Assembly: GCF_018130505.1 (NCBI RefSeq)
Contig: NZ_JAFCKH010000007.1
Location: 310,001-374,000 of the forward strand
Reading direction: 5' to 3'
DNA from: Bradyrhizobium tropiciagri
GTDB taxonomy: Bacteria > Pseudomonadota > Alphaproteobacteria > Rhizobiales > Xanthobacteraceae
Length of the DNA stretch: 64,000 bases
Under the pieces are notes generated by a model. The model was not told the DNA's origin and ran no database searches. It saw only the letters and a list, made by a program, of their open reading frames with translations. Each line of letters starts with the position of its first letter. Positions within the stretch are counted from its first letter, which is position 1. This document shows, piece by piece, positions 9,066 through 18,231 of the stretch. The translations under genes were made by a program, and so were the position numbers.

Positions 9066-9332
9066 ATGATCAAAACATTGATCGGCGCAGCCGCAGTGGC
9101 TGCCGTTGCTTGCGCTGTCGTTCCCGCTCACGCCGCCAAGCGCGGCGGCGTCGGCTGCAGCGGTGACAATCTCGGCAAGACCGAATCCGCCATCGAAGCG
9201 ATGGCCGATAGCGAGGTCAAATTCGCGGCGGAGCGGGAGATGTCGCTGGCTCAGGATGCGATGCTCAATGGCCGGATGGGCGAATGCGGCATGCATCTGA
9301 GCAAGGCTGCGCACGCCAGCATGGCGAAGTAA
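9066..9332 (+). CDS. small secreted protein, unknown function
   Basis: 88 residues with a signal peptide ending at AHA-AK (about residue 23). The mature part has two Cys (GCSGD and ECGMHL) that could form one disulfide, and a helical middle (AIEAMADSEVKFAAEREMSLAQDAMLNGRMGEC). Proteins of this shape are frequent in Bradyrhizobium. A good terminator follows the stop. Function is not recognised. Confidence 0.75.
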   Translation: MIKTLIGAAAVAAVACAVVPAHAAKRGGVGCSGDNLGKTESAIEAMADSEVKFAAEREMSLAQDAMLNGRMGECGMHLSKAAHASMAK

Positions 9333-9348
9333 GTTTGTACAATGCGAT

Positions 9349-9380
9349 AAGGGCCGGTCGCCTGGGGCGATCGGCCCTTT
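9349..9380 (+). terminator. Rho-independent terminator
   Basis: AAGGGCCGGTCGC and GCGATCGGCCCTT pair over 13 positions with one G-U, and a TTT end follows. It ends the small secreted-protein gene 17 bases earlier and may also serve the converging transglycosylase gene. Confidence 0.8.
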
Positions 9381-9409
9381 GACTTGCCGCCGCCTTGCGC
9401 GAAAATGCG

Positions 9410-10225
9410 CTACGGCGCGCGCGCCAGCTGGGTGGCGAAATAGCCGATGGTCTTGGCGTAAATCTCGCTCTTGTTCCACTGCTGGATCACCGCGAAATTC
9501 TCGCTGCCGGGCTCCCAATCCTTGCCCTTCTTCCAGCCGTAGCTCTTCAGGAAATTCGCCGTGGAAGCGAGCACGTCGGGCACGTTGTGCAACAGGTCGC
9601 GCTTGCCGTTGTTGTCGAAGTCGACCGCGAACTTGATGTAGGACGACGGCATGAACTGGGTCTGGCCGAGCTCGCCGGCCCAGGCGCCGCGCATCTCCTG
9701 CGGCGTGAGATCGCCGCGATCGACGATGCGCAGCGCATCGAGCATCTCGGCCTTGAACATGTCGGAGCGGCGGCAGTCATAGGCCAGCGTCGCCAGCGAG
9801 CGAATGGTCGAGAACTTGCCGGTGTTGACGCCGAAATCGGTTTCCAGTCCCCAGATCGCGACCAGGATTTCCGGCGGCACGCCGTAGGTCTCCTCGACCC
9901 GCGACAGCACCGAGCCGTAGCGCTTCAGCATGTCGGAGCCGCGGGTCAGGCGCGGTGGCACCATGCGGCCCGAGAACTGCTCGAAGGTCTGGCTGAACAC
10001 CTGCTGGGAGCGGTCGCGCGTCAGGATCGCCTTGTCCTGGGTGACGCCGGAAAGCCCGGCCTGGATCGCGTTCTGCGAGATACCCTTGGCCGCAGCCTCC
10101 TTCTTGAAGTCGTCGAGCCAGGCCTCGAACGTCCCGGTGCCGCAGGGGGCAGCCAGCGCCGGCGCCACCGATGTCACGAGCAAGGCACCGAGGGCGATCG
10201 TCGAAAAGGAAAGGCGAGAGGTCAT
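9410..10225 (-). CDS. lytic murein transglycosylase (MltB/SLT_2 type)
   Basis: 271 residues from the ATG at 10225, chosen because a signal peptide (MTSRLSFSTIALGALLVTSVAPALA) starts there; the frame is open further upstream without coding character. The mature part has the MltB-family text FEAWLDDFKKEAAAKGIS, YGVPPEILVAIWGLETDFG with the catalytic Glu, and WAGELGQTQFMPSSY. It lacks a C-terminal peptidoglycan-binding repeat and a lipobox, so it should be a soluble periplasmic enzyme cleaving glycan strands to anhydro-muropeptides. Confidence 0.9.
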   Translation of the reverse strand: MTSRLSFSTIALGALLVTSVAPALAAPCGTGTFEAWLDDFKKEAAAKGISQNAIQAGLSGVTQDKAILTRDRSQQVFSQTFEQFSGRMVPPRLTRGSDMLKRYGSVLSRVEETYGVPPEILVAIWGLETDFGVNTGKFSTIRSLATLAYDCRRSDMFKAEMLDALRIVDRGDLTPQEMRGAWAGELGQTQFMPSSYIKFAVDFDNNGKRDLLHNVPDVLASTANFLKSYGWKKGKDWEPGSENFAVIQQWNKSEIYAKTIGYFATQLARAP

Positions 10226-10466
10226 AGGGTCGTTCACTCCGAAAGGCTGCGCTGTGATCGACATTGGTCGCGGAACCCGGCGTGCATGTTCGCAGCAACC
10301 GCGGCCAAAACAAGGCCCGTATCCGGCCCGTCGTTCCTCGGATAGCCCAGCAAACTTCACATCCGGTTGACGGCCGCCTAAAGCGCGACGTGCGACGAAA
10401 AACCGCCGGCCGAGGGTGGCCGGCGGCTGATGTCGAACCCGGACTGCTCACGATCGGGGCAGGTGC

Positions 10467-11375
10467 CTAGCTGCGATCGCTCCGGCGCCACGGGAAAAGG
10501 TTGGCCGGGAAATCGGCCGCCGGCTTGCGCTCGCGCGCTTCAGGAATCACCGGCCGCGCATTCGGATCCTTGACGATGACCGCGCGATACAGATGCCAGG
10601 TGGCGTGACCCAGCAGCGGCACCACCACGGCGAGGCCGAGGAAGAACGGAATCGTCCCCAGCACCAGCAGCACGGCGACGATCAGACCCCAGGCCAGCAT
10701 CGGCACCGGATTTTGCGCGACGACGCGCATCGACATCGACATCGCTGCGCCGGCCGTTGCCTGGCGGTCGAGCATCATCGGGAAAGCCACCACGCTGATG
10801 CAAAGCGCCACCAACGCGAACAGGAAGCCGACGCCGCAGCCGACCACGATCAGCCACCAGCCTTGCGAGGTGGTCAGAATGCGCTCGGCAAAGTCGGGAA
10901 CGTTGGCCGCGGTCTCGTAGCCGAACGCCGCCGTATAGATCGCCTGTGCGGTGGCGATCCAGGTCACGAACAGCGCGAACAGCAGCGTGCCGACCCCGAG
11001 CATCGCCCCGAACGACGGCGAGCGGGTCACCTGCATGGCGTCCCACGCGGAGGGTTCCTCGCCGTTCTCGCGGCGGCGGCTCATCTCGTAGAGACCGAGC
11101 GCCGCGAACGGGCCGAGCAGAGCGAAGCCCGCGGCGAGTGGAAACAGCAGGGGCAGCACGGAATATCCGTGCACCGTGCGCGCCAGCACGAGGCCGAGCA
11201 CGGGATAGATCAGGCACAGGACGATGGCGTGCGTCGGGACCGCCTTGAAGTCCTCCCAGCCGAGCCGCAGCGCTTGATGCAGATCGGACAGGCCGATGGT
11301 CCGGATCACGGGCGCAGACGCGCCTTGCCCGCTCTCCGTGACCGTTGTGACATTGCCTTGATATGACGTGGCCAT
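10467..11375 (-). CDS. DUF2189 integral membrane protein
   Basis: 302 residues from the ATG at 11375, which has GGGAG at a good distance. A 40-residue polar N-terminus precedes LHQALRLGWEDFKAVPTHA and then about six membrane spans, including YPVLGLVLARTVHGYSVLPLLFPLAAGFALLGPFAALGLYEMSRRRE, which is the hallmark of DUF2189. It ends in a basic tail. The function of the family is unknown. It stands alone between two small genes. Confidence 0.85.
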   Translation of the reverse strand: MATSYQGNVTTVTESGQGASAPVIRTIGLSDLHQALRLGWEDFKAVPTHAIVLCLIYPVLGLVLARTVHGYSVLPLLFPLAAGFALLGPFAALGLYEMSRRRENGEEPSAWDAMQVTRSPSFGAMLGVGTLLFALFVTWIATAQAIYTAAFGYETAANVPDFAERILTTSQGWWLIVVGCGVGFLFALVALCISVVAFPMMLDRQATAGAAMSMSMRVVAQNPVPMLAWGLIVAVLLVLGTIPFFLGLAVVVPLLGHATWHLYRAVIVKDPNARPVIPEARERKPAADFPANLFPWRRSDRS

Positions 11376-11667
11376 GGTCGTTGTCTCCCTGGCGGCCGCA
11401 TCTTGCGCCCGCACACGGGCACAAGCGTGCCGCTCTCGTAGCGATCACGAGCAGAGCCAGACGCGAAAGACAAAGCAGGAACTGGCCATGTCGCGAACTG
11501 TACGACGAAGGGTACACCCAAACCGCGCCGGGCCAAAGGCTTTCACGCTCAAGTGAATGTCGCATTGGCAAGCTATGGAAGGGACGGTACAGTTTTAGCT
11601 GCGACCGCGGTCGGACGTGCCAGCGCCGTCCGGCCTTCACATCATTCAAGTCCAGTGGGAGCGAACG

Positions 11668-12078
11668 ATGAGCATTTTCGGAAAAATCATGGGCGCGATC
11701 TTCGGCAGCAGCGCGAGCGCTGCACCTGCTGGCGGGGCGGCTGCGGGCGCAGCTCCCGCCGGTGGATCCGCCGGCAGCGCATCGTCTCCCGCCGCCGCGC
11801 CTGCGGCTGCTCCCGCCCAGACCGTCGACGTCGCTCCCATCCTCGACAAGGCGGTCGCCGCGAAGGGCGAGAAGCTGGAGTGGCGCACCTCGATCGTCGA
11901 CCTGATGAAGGCGCTCGACATCGACTCCAGCCTGTCGGCCCGCAAGGAGCTCGCCAAGGAGCTCGGTTACACCGGCGACACCAACGACTCCGCCAGCATG
12001 AACATCTGGCTGCACAAGCAGGTGATGACCAAGCTCGCCGCCAATGGCGGCAAGCTGCCGCCGGACATCAAGCACTGA
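11668..12078 (+). CDS. DUF3597 family protein
   Basis: 136 residues. The N-terminus MSIFGKIMGAIFGSSASA is followed by an Ala/Pro/Gly-rich linker (about 18-52). The conserved DUF3597 C-terminal domain then reads VDVAPILDKAVAAKGEKLEWRTSIVDLMKALDIDSSLSARKELAKELGY, close to LysM/peptidoglycan-associated small proteins in related genomes. A strong terminator follows. Function unknown. Confidence 0.82.
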   Translation: MSIFGKIMGAIFGSSASAAPAGGAAAGAAPAGGSAGSASSPAAAPAAAPAQTVDVAPILDKAVAAKGEKLEWRTSIVDLMKALDIDSSLSARKELAKELGYTGDTNDSASMNIWLHKQVMTKLAANGGKLPPDIKH

Positions 12079-12100
12079 CGGCACCGCTTCAGACACCAAG

Positions 12101-12129
12101 AGGGCCCGCCGCAGCGCGGGCCCTTTTTT
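12101..12129 (+). terminator. Rho-independent terminator
   Basis: AGGGCCCGC pairs with GCGGGCCCT and is followed directly by six T. It closes the DUF3597 gene. Confidence 0.9.
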
Positions 12130-12180
12130 ATGGGGCAGGGAGCATCTATAGATCAGCCAACAACAACAAGGAGAATGCCC

Positions 12181-12972
12181 ATGACTGATCTCGACCGCCG
12201 GACCATGCTGACGACCGGCGCCCTGGTGCTGGCCGGCGCCGCCGCGCAATCCGCGCCGGCCAGGGCGCAGGCCGGACCGAAGGCGATGTTTCCGATCCCG
12301 GCGGTGACGATCCCGATCGTCGGTGAAGCCGAGGTGTTCCAGGTCCGCCGCATCTACTGCATCGGGCGCAACTACGCGGCGCACGCGATCGAGCGCGGCT
12401 CCGATCCGACCCGCGAGCCGCCGTTCTTCTTCCAGAAGCCGACCGACGCGATCCAGAACGTCGCGATCGGCGCGGTCGCCGATCATCCATATCCGTCGCT
12501 GACCAAGAACTATCACCACGAGGTCGAACTGGTGGCGGCACTGAAATCCGGCGGCAGCAACATCCCCGCCGACAAGGCGCTGGAGCACGTCTATGGCTAC
12601 GCGCTCGGCCTCGACATGACCCGGCGCGATCTGCAGAACGGCATGGCCGCCGAGAAGAAGCCATGGGAGATCGGCAAGAGCTTCGACCATGCCGCCGTGC
12701 TCGGGCCGATCCATCCGGCGAGCAAGACCGGTCACTTCACCCAGGGCGCGATCTCGCTCGCGGTCAACGGCACGGTGCGGCAGAACTCAGACCTGAAGAA
12801 CATGATCTGGAGCGTCGCCGAGCAGATTGCAAAGCTCTCGGAAGCGTTCGAGCTGAAGGCCGGCGATATCATCTATTCCGGCACGCCGGAAAATGTCGGT
12901 CCGGTCGTCAAGGGTGACGTGCTGCTGTGCAAGCTCGAAGGCCTGCCGGACATGTCGATCAAGATCGTCTGA
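12181..12972 (+). CDS. fumarylacetoacetate hydrolase family protein with Tat-like signal
   Basis: 263 residues. Of two nearby ATGs, the one at 12181 has AAGGAG seven bases upstream; the ATG at 12175 would sit on top of it. Residues 1-30 form a twin-arginine-type leader (LDRRTMLTTGALVLAGAAAQ, cleavage after ARA). The rest is an FAH-fold C-C hydrolase/isomerase: RRIYCIGRNYAAHA, PFFFQKPTDA, YHHEVELVAAL (metal-binding Glu) and LDMTRRDLQ. Cytoplasmic relatives hydrolyse acylpyruvates; this one is predicted to be exported. Substrate unknown. Confidence 0.88.
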   Translation: MTDLDRRTMLTTGALVLAGAAAQSAPARAQAGPKAMFPIPAVTIPIVGEAEVFQVRRIYCIGRNYAAHAIERGSDPTREPPFFFQKPTDAIQNVAIGAVADHPYPSLTKNYHHEVELVAALKSGGSNIPADKALEHVYGYALGLDMTRRDLQNGMAAEKKPWEIGKSFDHAAVLGPIHPASKTGHFTQGAISLAVNGTVRQNSDLKNMIWSVAEQIAKLSEAFELKAGDIIYSGTPENVGPVVKGDVLLCKLEGLPDMSIKIV

Positions 12973-12983
12973 GCGATCCTGCG

Positions 12984-13256
12984 TCAGCCTGCGATGTCTG
13001 CATATTCCGGATGCTTGCGCAGGTAGTCGACCACAAAGCCGCAGCCGGCGACCACTTTGTGGCCGTCGGCGCGGATCAGCTCCAGCGCGCCCCTGACCAG
13101 CTCCGACGCGATGCCGCGGCCGCGCAGCGCAAGCGGGGTCTCGGTGTGAGTGATGATCACGGTCGACGGCGCCTGCCGGTAATTCGCAAAGGCGAGGCCG
13201 CCCTCGGTGTCGAGCTCGAAGCGGTTCTGGGCCTTGTTGTCGCGCACGATAGTCAT
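12984..13256 (-). CDS. small GNAT-like N-acetyltransferase (YjdJ type)
   Basis: 90 residues of the short GCN5-related family: FANYRQAPSTVIITHTETPLALRGRGIASELVRGALELIRADGHKVVAGCGFVVDYLRKHPEY. The acetyl-CoA loop is RGRGIAS and the family Cys sits in AGCGFV. These single-domain proteins are widespread; their substrates are not known. Confidence 0.88.
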   Translation of the reverse strand: MTIVRDNKAQNRFELDTEGGLAFANYRQAPSTVIITHTETPLALRGRGIASELVRGALELIRADGHKVVAGCGFVVDYLRKHPEYADIAG

Positions 13257-13356
13257 CGAATATTCCCGGTTGATTCTCCCGGCCTGATGTAAGCGCGTGA
13301 ACCCGTCGGCGCAAAGCTGCGACCAATCCGCAAATTAGCATTTGTGGATTGACGAT

Positions 13357-14301
13357 ATGCGCATTCTGGCTGGCCTGACCGCCGTTTTGCTCGGCGCCGC
13401 CCTGACGACCTCCGCCGCACCTCGAGCCTGGGCCGGCGATGACCCGAGCTGGCAGGCCTGTGTCGGCCAGGCAACGTCGCCCGGCGACCGCGTGGCGGCC
13501 TGCAACGCGGTGATCGAGGGCCGGACCGAGACCGGCAAGCGGCTCATGGCGGCCTATTGCAATCGCGGCCACGGCCTGACCGAGAAGCGCGAGCTTGATG
13601 CGGCGCTGGCCGACCTCAACGAGGCAATCAAACTCGATCCGGCCTATGCCTGCGCGTATACCAACCGCGGCCGCGTCTACGCCTTCAAGAAGGACCTCGA
13701 CCATGCGATCGCCGACTATGACGAGGCGATCCGCATCGATCCCGCTTTCGCGCTGGCCTACAACAATCGCGGCGACGCCTTTTTCAACAAGGGCGATTTC
13801 GACCACGCGCTGGCGGACTTCGACCTCGCGATCAAGCACAACCCGAAGCTTGCGATCGCCTACGGCAATCGCGGCTTTCTCTACTACCGCAAGCGCGACG
13901 CCGCGCATGCGATCGCTGACTTCACGACCGAGATCAAGCTCGAGCCCAGCGTGCTCGCCTATATCAACCGCGGCAATGTCTATCGCGATACCGAGCAGCT
14001 CGACCGCGCCGCCGCCGACTATGGCGAGGCGGCGAGGATCGCGCCGACCGACGCGCGGGGCTGGCGCAACCGCGGCATGATCCGCCTGTTCCAGGGCGAC
14101 AACAAGGGCGGGATCGCGGACTACGACAAGGCGCTGCAATACGATCCGAATGACGCTTACTCCTGGAACAACCGCGGCCAGGCCAAGCTGCGGATCGGCA
14201 ACAGGCAGGGCGCCGCGGCCGACCTGCGCAAGGCGCTGGAGCTCAGCCCTGACCTCAAGAGCGCGCAGGAGGCGCTGGCAAGGCTCGGCGCGACGCGATG
14301 A
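13357..14301 (+). CDS. secreted tetratricopeptide-repeat protein
   Basis: 314 residues from the ATG at 13357, where a signal peptide (MRILAGLTAVLLGAALTTSAAPRAWA) begins; an in-frame ATG at 13342 is possible. The mature part carries about seven TPR units of the form AYNNRGDAFFNKGDFDHALADFDLAIKHNP, each with the NRG motif. It is a probable periplasmic scaffold for protein contacts; partners are not evident from the neighbours. Confidence 0.9.
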   Translation: MRILAGLTAVLLGAALTTSAAPRAWAGDDPSWQACVGQATSPGDRVAACNAVIEGRTETGKRLMAAYCNRGHGLTEKRELDAALADLNEAIKLDPAYACAYTNRGRVYAFKKDLDHAIADYDEAIRIDPAFALAYNNRGDAFFNKGDFDHALADFDLAIKHNPKLAIAYGNRGFLYYRKRDAAHAIADFTTEIKLEPSVLAYINRGNVYRDTEQLDRAAADYGEAARIAPTDARGWRNRGMIRLFQGDNKGGIADYDKALQYDPNDAYSWNNRGQAKLRIGNRQGAAADLRKALELSPDLKSAQEALARLGATR

Positions 14302-14469
14302 CGCTCGGCCGCCGTTGCCGCATCGCACACCGCGGTCAGGCCTTGCGGGCGGATGCGGTTCGATTACGTTTGATCTCAGACATACGCCCCCGCTGCGGCC
14401 GGATGGTCGTCTGATACGGAATGGGTTTGCCGGCCGCCGACGTATGCCCCTTTTCGGAGGAGGTTCGTC

Positions 14470-14871
14470 ATGTCGGACATGCGTTTCTTCAGAATACACC
14501 GTCCCTGGGAGGACTGGGTCGGCATGCTGCTGGGCGTGCTGATCATGGTCTCCCCCTGGTTTCCGCTACAGGCTAGCGATAGCGTCGATGTCGAGCGCAG
14601 CCACCTGATCCTCAACTGCTTCGTGATCGGCATGCTGGTGCTGGGCGTCGCCCAGCTCGAATATGTCGCGCTGCAGCGCTGGGAGGAGGTGGCGAGCATC
14701 GTGCTCGGGCTCTGGCTGATGGCATCGCCGTTCGTGCTCGGCTATGCCGGCGATCAGGCGCTGCAGCTCTGGCACATCGCCCTCGGCGCGCTGGTCGTGG
14801 TGCTCGGCGCCCTGCAGCTCTGGCAGGACTGGAACCTGAGCGATCAGGACTTGGCCAAGCATCCGCAGTAG
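14470..14871 (+). CDS. SPW-repeat membrane protein
   Basis: 133 residues with two SPW repeats: WEDWVGMLLGVLIMVSPWF (about 13-31) and WEEVASIVLGLWLMASPFVLGY (about 70-91). Each forms a helix pair, giving four membrane spans. AGGAGG lies just upstream of the ATG. SPW proteins are inner-membrane proteins of unknown function. Confidence 0.88.
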   Translation: MSDMRFFRIHRPWEDWVGMLLGVLIMVSPWFPLQASDSVDVERSHLILNCFVIGMLVLGVAQLEYVALQRWEEVASIVLGLWLMASPFVLGYAGDQALQLWHIALGALVVVLGALQLWQDWNLSDQDLAKHPQ

Positions 14872-15063
14872 CCGGAGCGACGTTTGGTCTTCGGCCTTGG
14901 GACTGCGGGCGTCGCGGGGGCCTTGCGGGAGGCTGCGGCTTGGCGATAAACCGGGTCGCATGATCCCCCTTGCGGCGCTTGAAGACGCCCGGTCTCGACC
15001 GAGGAAACAGCTGATGACCGTTCTGACCCTGCCCAGTGTGTTGCGCGTATCGGCGGGGTGGCG

Positions 15064-16704
15064 ATGAGCGGAACGGCCTCGACCGCGCCGCGCGGTGGCA
15101 TCGCGCGGGTGTCGCGCCGGGTGATGAACCTCGCCTACATCCTGACCCAGAACGCCCGCCGCCACGGCGATCGCCCCGGCTTCATTTGGAACGAGAAGGC
15201 CTGGTCCTGGCGCCACATCGACCAGAACGTCTCGGCGCTGGCTGCGGCGCTCGCCGCGCGCGGCATCGTCAAGGGCGACCGCATCCTGGTGCACTCCAAG
15301 AACTGCGACGAGATGTTCTGGTCGATGTTCGCGGCGTTCCGGCTCGGCGCGGTCTGGGTGCCGACCAATTTCCGCCTGATGCCCGACGAGGTCGCCTATC
15401 TCGCGACAGCCTCCGGCGCCAAGGCATTCCTGTGCCACGCCGACTTCCCCGAGCATGCCAGGGCCGCAGCCAATCCCGCGCTCGAATTCACCTGGCGGAT
15501 CGGCGAGGAGGGCAGCTTCGGCGAGGCAACGGTCGGCGACGTCATCGCCAGGCACGCCGGTGCCGACGTCGAGAACACGCCGGTCGAGTACGATGATCCC
15601 TGCTGGTTCTTCTTCACCTCCGGCACCACCGGCCGCTCCAAGGCGGCGGTGCTGACGCATGGCCAGATGGCGTTCGTGATCACCAACCATCTCGCCGACC
15701 TGATGCCCGGCACCACCGAGGACGACGCCTCGCTCGTGGTGGCGCCGCTGTCACATGGTGCCGGCGTGCATCAGCTGGTGCAGACCGCGCGCGGCGTGCC
15801 GACCATTTTGCTGCCCTCCGAGAAGTTCGATATCGCGGAGGCGTTCCGGCTGATCGCGAGGCACCGCGTCAGCAACATGTTCACCGTGCCGACCATCCTG
15901 AAGATGATGGTCGAGCATCCTGCCGCCGACCAGCACGACCATTCCTCGCTGCGCTACATCATCTATGCCGGCGCGCCGATGTATCGCGAGGATCAGAAGT
16001 CGGCGCTGGCGAAGCTCGGCGGCGTGCTGGTGCAGTATTTCGGCCTCGGCGAGGTCACTGGCAACATCACCGTGCTGCCGCCGGCGTTGCATCATCCCGA
16101 GGACGGTCCGCATGCGCGGATCGGCACCTGCGGGTTCGAGCGCACCGGCATGCAGGTCTCGATCCAGGGCGATGATGGCCGCTCGCTGAAGCCGTTCGAG
16201 ACCGGCGAGATCTGCGTGATTGGCCCCGGCGTATTCGCCGGCTACTACGACAACCCCGAAGCCAATGCGAAGGCGTTTCGCGACGGCTGGTTCCGCACCG
16301 GCGATCTCGGCCACATCGACGCGGAGGGTTTTGTCTACATCACCGGCCGCGCCTCCGACATGTACATCTCCGGCGGCTCCAACATCTATCCGCGCGAGAT
16401 CGAGGAGAAGATCCTGACCCATCCCGCGGTCGGCGAGGTTGCCGTGCTGGGCGTGCCCGACCCTTTCTGGGGCGAGGTCGGCGTCGCGGTCTGCGTCGCG
16501 CGCGAGGGCGCCGATGCCGTGGGCGAGGCGGAGCTGGCGGCCTATCTCGCGCCCAAGGTGCCGCGCTACAAGATGCCGAAGCGCTTCTTCTTCTGGGAGG
16601 CGCTGCCGAAGTCCGGCTACGGCAAGGTGCCGAAGCGGCTGATCCGCGACGAGCTCGAGGCGCGCGGGCTGCTCGAAGTGATCGCCAAATCGACGGGCGC
16701 GTGA
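15064..16704 (+). CDS. AMP-forming acyl-CoA synthetase
   Basis: About 546 residues. The adenylation motifs are in order: FFFTSGTTGRSKAAVLTHGQ (A3/P-loop), YFGLGEVTG (A5), GWFRTGDLGHIDAEGFVYITGRASDMYISGG (A7/A8) and PKSGYGKVPKRLI with the A10 lysine. It resembles long- or medium-chain fatty-acyl or aromatic-acid CoA ligases. Substrate cannot be read from the sequence. Starts at GTG 15058 or at the internal ATG 15124 (MNLAYILTQNARRHGD, where many relatives begin) are alternatives. The next gene begins four bases after the stop. Confidence 0.9.
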   Translation: MSGTASTAPRGGIARVSRRVMNLAYILTQNARRHGDRPGFIWNEKAWSWRHIDQNVSALAAALAARGIVKGDRILVHSKNCDEMFWSMFAAFRLGAVWVPTNFRLMPDEVAYLATASGAKAFLCHADFPEHARAAANPALEFTWRIGEEGSFGEATVGDVIARHAGADVENTPVEYDDPCWFFFTSGTTGRSKAAVLTHGQMAFVITNHLADLMPGTTEDDASLVVAPLSHGAGVHQLVQTARGVPTILLPSEKFDIAEAFRLIARHRVSNMFTVPTILKMMVEHPAADQHDHSSLRYIIYAGAPMYREDQKSALAKLGGVLVQYFGLGEVTGNITVLPPALHHPEDGPHARIGTCGFERTGMQVSIQGDDGRSLKPFETGEICVIGPGVFAGYYDNPEANAKAFRDGWFRTGDLGHIDAEGFVYITGRASDMYISGGSNIYPREIEEKILTHPAVGEVAVLGVPDPFWGEVGVAVCVAREGADAVGEAELAAYLAPKVPRYKMPKRFFFWEALPKSGYGKVPKRLIRDELEARGLLEVIAKSTGA

Positions 16705-16708
16705 GGCG

Positions 16709-17584
16709 ATGCGCAGCATCGCCCAGCCCGGCGCTCCGCTTGCCGAGCGCATCCAATGGGTCGCGGCCCGCGGCCGCACCTTTTCATGCGTGCTCGAAGC
16801 CGGCATTCCCTTGCTCGAGGCTGTCCGCCGCGGCTTTGCGTCGGAGGGCTTTTCCAGCGGCGTGCTCAGTGCGAAGGGCGGGGCGCTCGGACCATTCGCT
16901 TACGTGATGCCGGCGCTGTCGAAGGACGGCGCCAACGCCGCGTTCTACAGCGAAACGTTTCGCCCCGCCGGCGTCACGCGGCTGAAACTCGCGGCGCTGA
17001 CCTTTGGCATGCGCGACGGCGCGCCGTTCTTTCACTGCCATGGCTTATGGACCGAAGCCGACGGCCGCTTCAACGGCGGACACATGCTGCCGGAGGAGAC
17101 GATGGTGGCCGAGCCGTTCGAGGTCAGCGCGTTCGGCATCGACGGCGCGATGTTCCTGGCCGAGCCCGACAGCGAGACCAATTTCAAGCTGTTCGGTCCG
17201 GTCGCGGCAGCCCCGGCGGATGTGAAGACCACCAGCCGCGCTTTTGCGCTGCGGCTGCGGCCCAACCAGGATGTTTCCGGCGCGCTGGAGGGCTTCTGCC
17301 GCCAGCACGGCATCTTGCGCGCGCGGCTGCATGGCGGCGTCGGCTCGACCATCGGCGCCGTCTTCAGTGACGGAAACAGCGTGGTGCCGTTCGCGACCGA
17401 ACTCGCGGTGACCGCGGGCCAGGTCGCGCCCGATGCCAACCGGCGCCTGCGCGCCAGCCTCGATGTCGCGCTGGTCGACTATCTCGGCGGCACCGCCGAG
17501 GGCCACCTGGTGCGTGGCGACAACCCGGTGCTGATGACGATGGAGCTCGTGCTCGAAGTGCTGGAGGAGGCGGAGCGGGTGTAG
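16709..17584 (+). CDS. PPC/DUF296-like two-domain protein
   Basis: 291 residues that appear to hold two similar halves. In each a beta-rich segment contains a Gly-rich turn (FASEGFSSGVLSAKGGALGPFAY near 35-57; FCRQHGILRARLHGGVGSTIGAVF near 192-216) and an HC/GGHM or EGHL histidine motif. This fits the PPC (DUF296) fold. It sits four bases after the acyl-CoA ligase and is probably cotranscribed, so a role linked to CoA-thioester metabolism is possible. The family call is moderate. Confidence 0.6.
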   Translation: MRSIAQPGAPLAERIQWVAARGRTFSCVLEAGIPLLEAVRRGFASEGFSSGVLSAKGGALGPFAYVMPALSKDGANAAFYSETFRPAGVTRLKLAALTFGMRDGAPFFHCHGLWTEADGRFNGGHMLPEETMVAEPFEVSAFGIDGAMFLAEPDSETNFKLFGPVAAAPADVKTTSRAFALRLRPNQDVSGALEGFCRQHGILRARLHGGVGSTIGAVFSDGNSVVPFATELAVTAGQVAPDANRRLRASLDVALVDYLGGTAEGHLVRGDNPVLMTMELVLEVLEEAERV

Positions 17585-17624
17585 CCGGCAAGCTTTCGCC
17601 GCATAGCCTGCCACACAACGCGGC

Positions 17625-17728
17625 GTCATCACCCGGCCTTGACCGGGTGATCCAGTATTCCAGAGGCAGTCGTGCTTGAGCCCAAACGCCGCGGCGTACT
17701 GGATCGCCCGGTCAAGCCGGGCGATGAC
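17625..17728. repeat. palindromic intergenic repeat, family 1
   Basis: A 104-base element whose ends are near-perfect inverted copies about 32 bases long (it starts GTCATCACCCGGCCTTGACC and ends CGGTCAAGCCGGGCGATGAC). Such elements are scattered between genes in Bradyrhizobium. It lies between the PPC gene and a converging gene and could act as a transcription barrier. Confidence 0.8.
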
Positions 17729-17755
17729 GGCGGTGGCTGGGATGCAGGCTCGGCG

Positions 17756-18115
17756 CTACCGCCGCTTGCGCACGTGAATGTTGATGTCGAGGTCGATCTC
17801 GCTGACGCAGGTCTGCGCGCTGCGATGCGAGCCGCCCTCGTGCCACCGGCCCTTGCGCAGGCTGATGTCGCTGACATTGGCGAGCCGCAGGCAGCGCCAT
17901 TGCGGCACCTCGCCGGAGCTCTCGCCGGCGAACTGCCACGCAAGCACGACTTCCTCGCCGCTTTTGTTGCGGCCGATGATGTGCGGGCAGAGCTCGCGCG
18001 GCTTGCCGTCGTAGCTGCAGACGATTTGGTGTTCGGTGCTGATCGCCGTGCGGAAAAGGGCGTAGGCGGTGCCTGCCATAGTGTCGGTCATTTCCAATTG
18101 CGAGGGCTTCAGCAC
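17756..18115 (-). CDS. WYL-like small protein, unknown
   Basis: 119 residues from a GTG at 18115; an ATG at 18091 is an alternative. The text HQIVCSYDGKPRELCPHIIGRNKSGEEVVLAWQFAG followed by WRCLRLANVSDISLRKGRWHEG has the beta pattern of WYL-type domains (basic residue, then a wR.f.l strand). It has no helix-turn-helix. It diverges from the ATPase pair. Family assignment is tentative. Confidence 0.6.
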   Translation of the reverse strand: MLKPSQLEMTDTMAGTAYALFRTAISTEHQIVCSYDGKPRELCPHIIGRNKSGEEVVLAWQFAGESSGEVPQWRCLRLANVSDISLRKGRWHEGGSHRSAQTCVSEIDLDINIHVRKRR

Positions 18116-18231
18116 GAACGGCGGAAGGCCCGTCCCGATCCCTGTGGCAAGATGTTCTTGTTACGTTCTTGACGCGGTCAACCCAATCTGCGATTGTATC
18201 GCAGCAATTGCGTGACGTACTGGGGTGGGAA

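Noticed and set aside
10540-12735. 731-codon minus-strand frame spanning three real genes
   Set aside because: It runs through the DUF2189 gene in another frame and antisense to the DUF3597 gene, its terminator and the FAH gene; no domain.
12787-14499. 570-codon minus-strand frame opposite the TPR gene
   Set aside because: Antisense of TPR repeats gives a repetitive Val/Ala/Asp translation; the plus strand has signal peptide and repeat motifs.
17632-17733. Possible CRISPR-like repeat
   Set aside because: It is a single inverted element, not a set of regularly spaced direct repeats.
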